NCBI GenBank assembly: GCA_029557025.1
Contig: JAKPRU010000581.1
Coordinates: forward strand, 1-5,936
Length of the DNA: 5,936 nucleotides
Origin: Candidatus Omnitrophota bacterium
GTDB lineage: Bacteria; Hinthialibacterota; Hinthialibacteria; Hinthialibacterales; JAKPRU01
Direction of reading: 5' to 3'
A program made the position numbers and the translations under genes. Every line of letters begins with the position of its first letter. Within the stretch, counting starts at the first letter, position 1. The notes under the pieces were generated by a model. The model ran no database searches. It had not been told where the DNA came from and worked only from the letters and a program-made list of their open reading frames with translations. Of the stretch, positions 5,823 through 5,936 are shown one piece after another.

Positions 5823-5936
5823 ATGGAAGTCTTTTCAAGCCTCGGAGAGGCGAAGGTCCTCCTCGAACGCTGGAGCCGGTACTATAACACCGAGCGCCCT
5901 CATAGCAGTCTGGCGTATCAAACCCCCAGAGAGTAT
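5823..5936 (+). pseudogene. IS3-family transposase orfB, C-terminal fragment
   Basis: The frame ending at 5936 reads MEVFSSLGEAKVLLERW, then SRYYNTERPHSSLAYQTPREY. This is the conserved C-terminal end of IS3-family integrase-type transposases ('SL.EA...IE.WR..YNT.RPHSSLGY.TP.E'). Only this tail remains; the DDE catalytic domain before it is deleted. The frame is still open at the window edge, where the family normally has only a short tail left. The DNA-cutting function is lost. Confidence 0.75.

Larger units (their letters stand above)
5685..5936 (+). mobile_element. IS3-family insertion sequence remnant, internally deleted, right end outside the window
   Basis: The stretch starting about 5685 (TGTGCCTGCTCCCCGAAAAC, then TGGGCC) resembles the outer end of IS3-family elements, which often begin with TG and carry a CCCC-AAAA-TGG pattern. 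The end was placed by eye and is uncertain. Inside are the start of orfA (FTEEQIIGIIRKADKGEK) and the end of orfB (SLGEAKVLLERW, then YYNTERPHSSL), only a few bases apart. About 1 kb of a normal IS3 element, including most of the integrase core with its DDE residues, is missing. The element cannot encode a transposase. The other inverted repeat would lie just beyond 5936. Confidence 0.7.

Noticed and set aside
1..5936. A CRISPR array
   Set aside because: No direct repeats of 25-40 bases with regular spacing were seen anywhere in the window by eye.

Overview
The window carries the first two genes, and the start codon of the third, of a type I-G (formerly I-U) CRISPR-Cas interference operon. 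All are on the minus strand, so transcription runs from high to low coordinates. The order is cas3 (4688 to 2262), csx17/cas8g (2269 to 11), then a third gene whose ATG overlaps the csx17 stop codon and leaves the window at base 1. By analogy with the Geobacter-type order (cas3, csx17, csb1/cas7, csb2/cas5-cas6, cas4-cas1, cas2), the third gene is probably csb1/cas7, but only three full codons are visible. No CRISPR array and no adaptation gene lies in the window. The system belongs to a described subtype and is not a new one.

Upstream of cas3 the DNA looks like a worn defence-island flank. From 5229 to 5002 on the minus strand is the N-terminal piece of a type I restriction-modification methyltransferase subunit (hsdM), cut short after about 50 recognisable residues. 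Between it and cas3 are about 310 bases without a convincing intact gene. They include one protein-like frame on the plus strand (4757-4918) that I cannot name. From 5230 to about 5684 there is no supportable gene, only a palindrome over the hsdM ribosome binding site and two tRNA T-arm-like motifs. The right edge (about 5685-5936, plus strand) is an IS3-family insertion sequence remnant. It joins the first ~20 codons of the transposase orfA to the last ~38 visible codons of orfB, with the catalytic middle deleted.

The organism is a bacterium with strong Shine-Dalgarno sequences, tightly overlapped operon genes and mid-range base composition. Type I-G loci with this gene order are known from Deltaproteobacteria such as Geobacter, from other Proteobacteria and from other phyla, so a Gram-negative environmental bacterium is a fair guess, but the sequence does not fix the taxon.

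How the genes work together (family knowledge): Csx17/Cas8g is the large subunit of the Cascade effector that carries the crRNA on a Cas7 backbone. Once the effector binds target DNA, Cas3 is recruited to unwind the DNA with its helicase and cut it with its HD nuclease. All helicase motifs and HD metal ligands that I can check in Cas3 are present, so the interference arm looks functional even though its surroundings are decayed.
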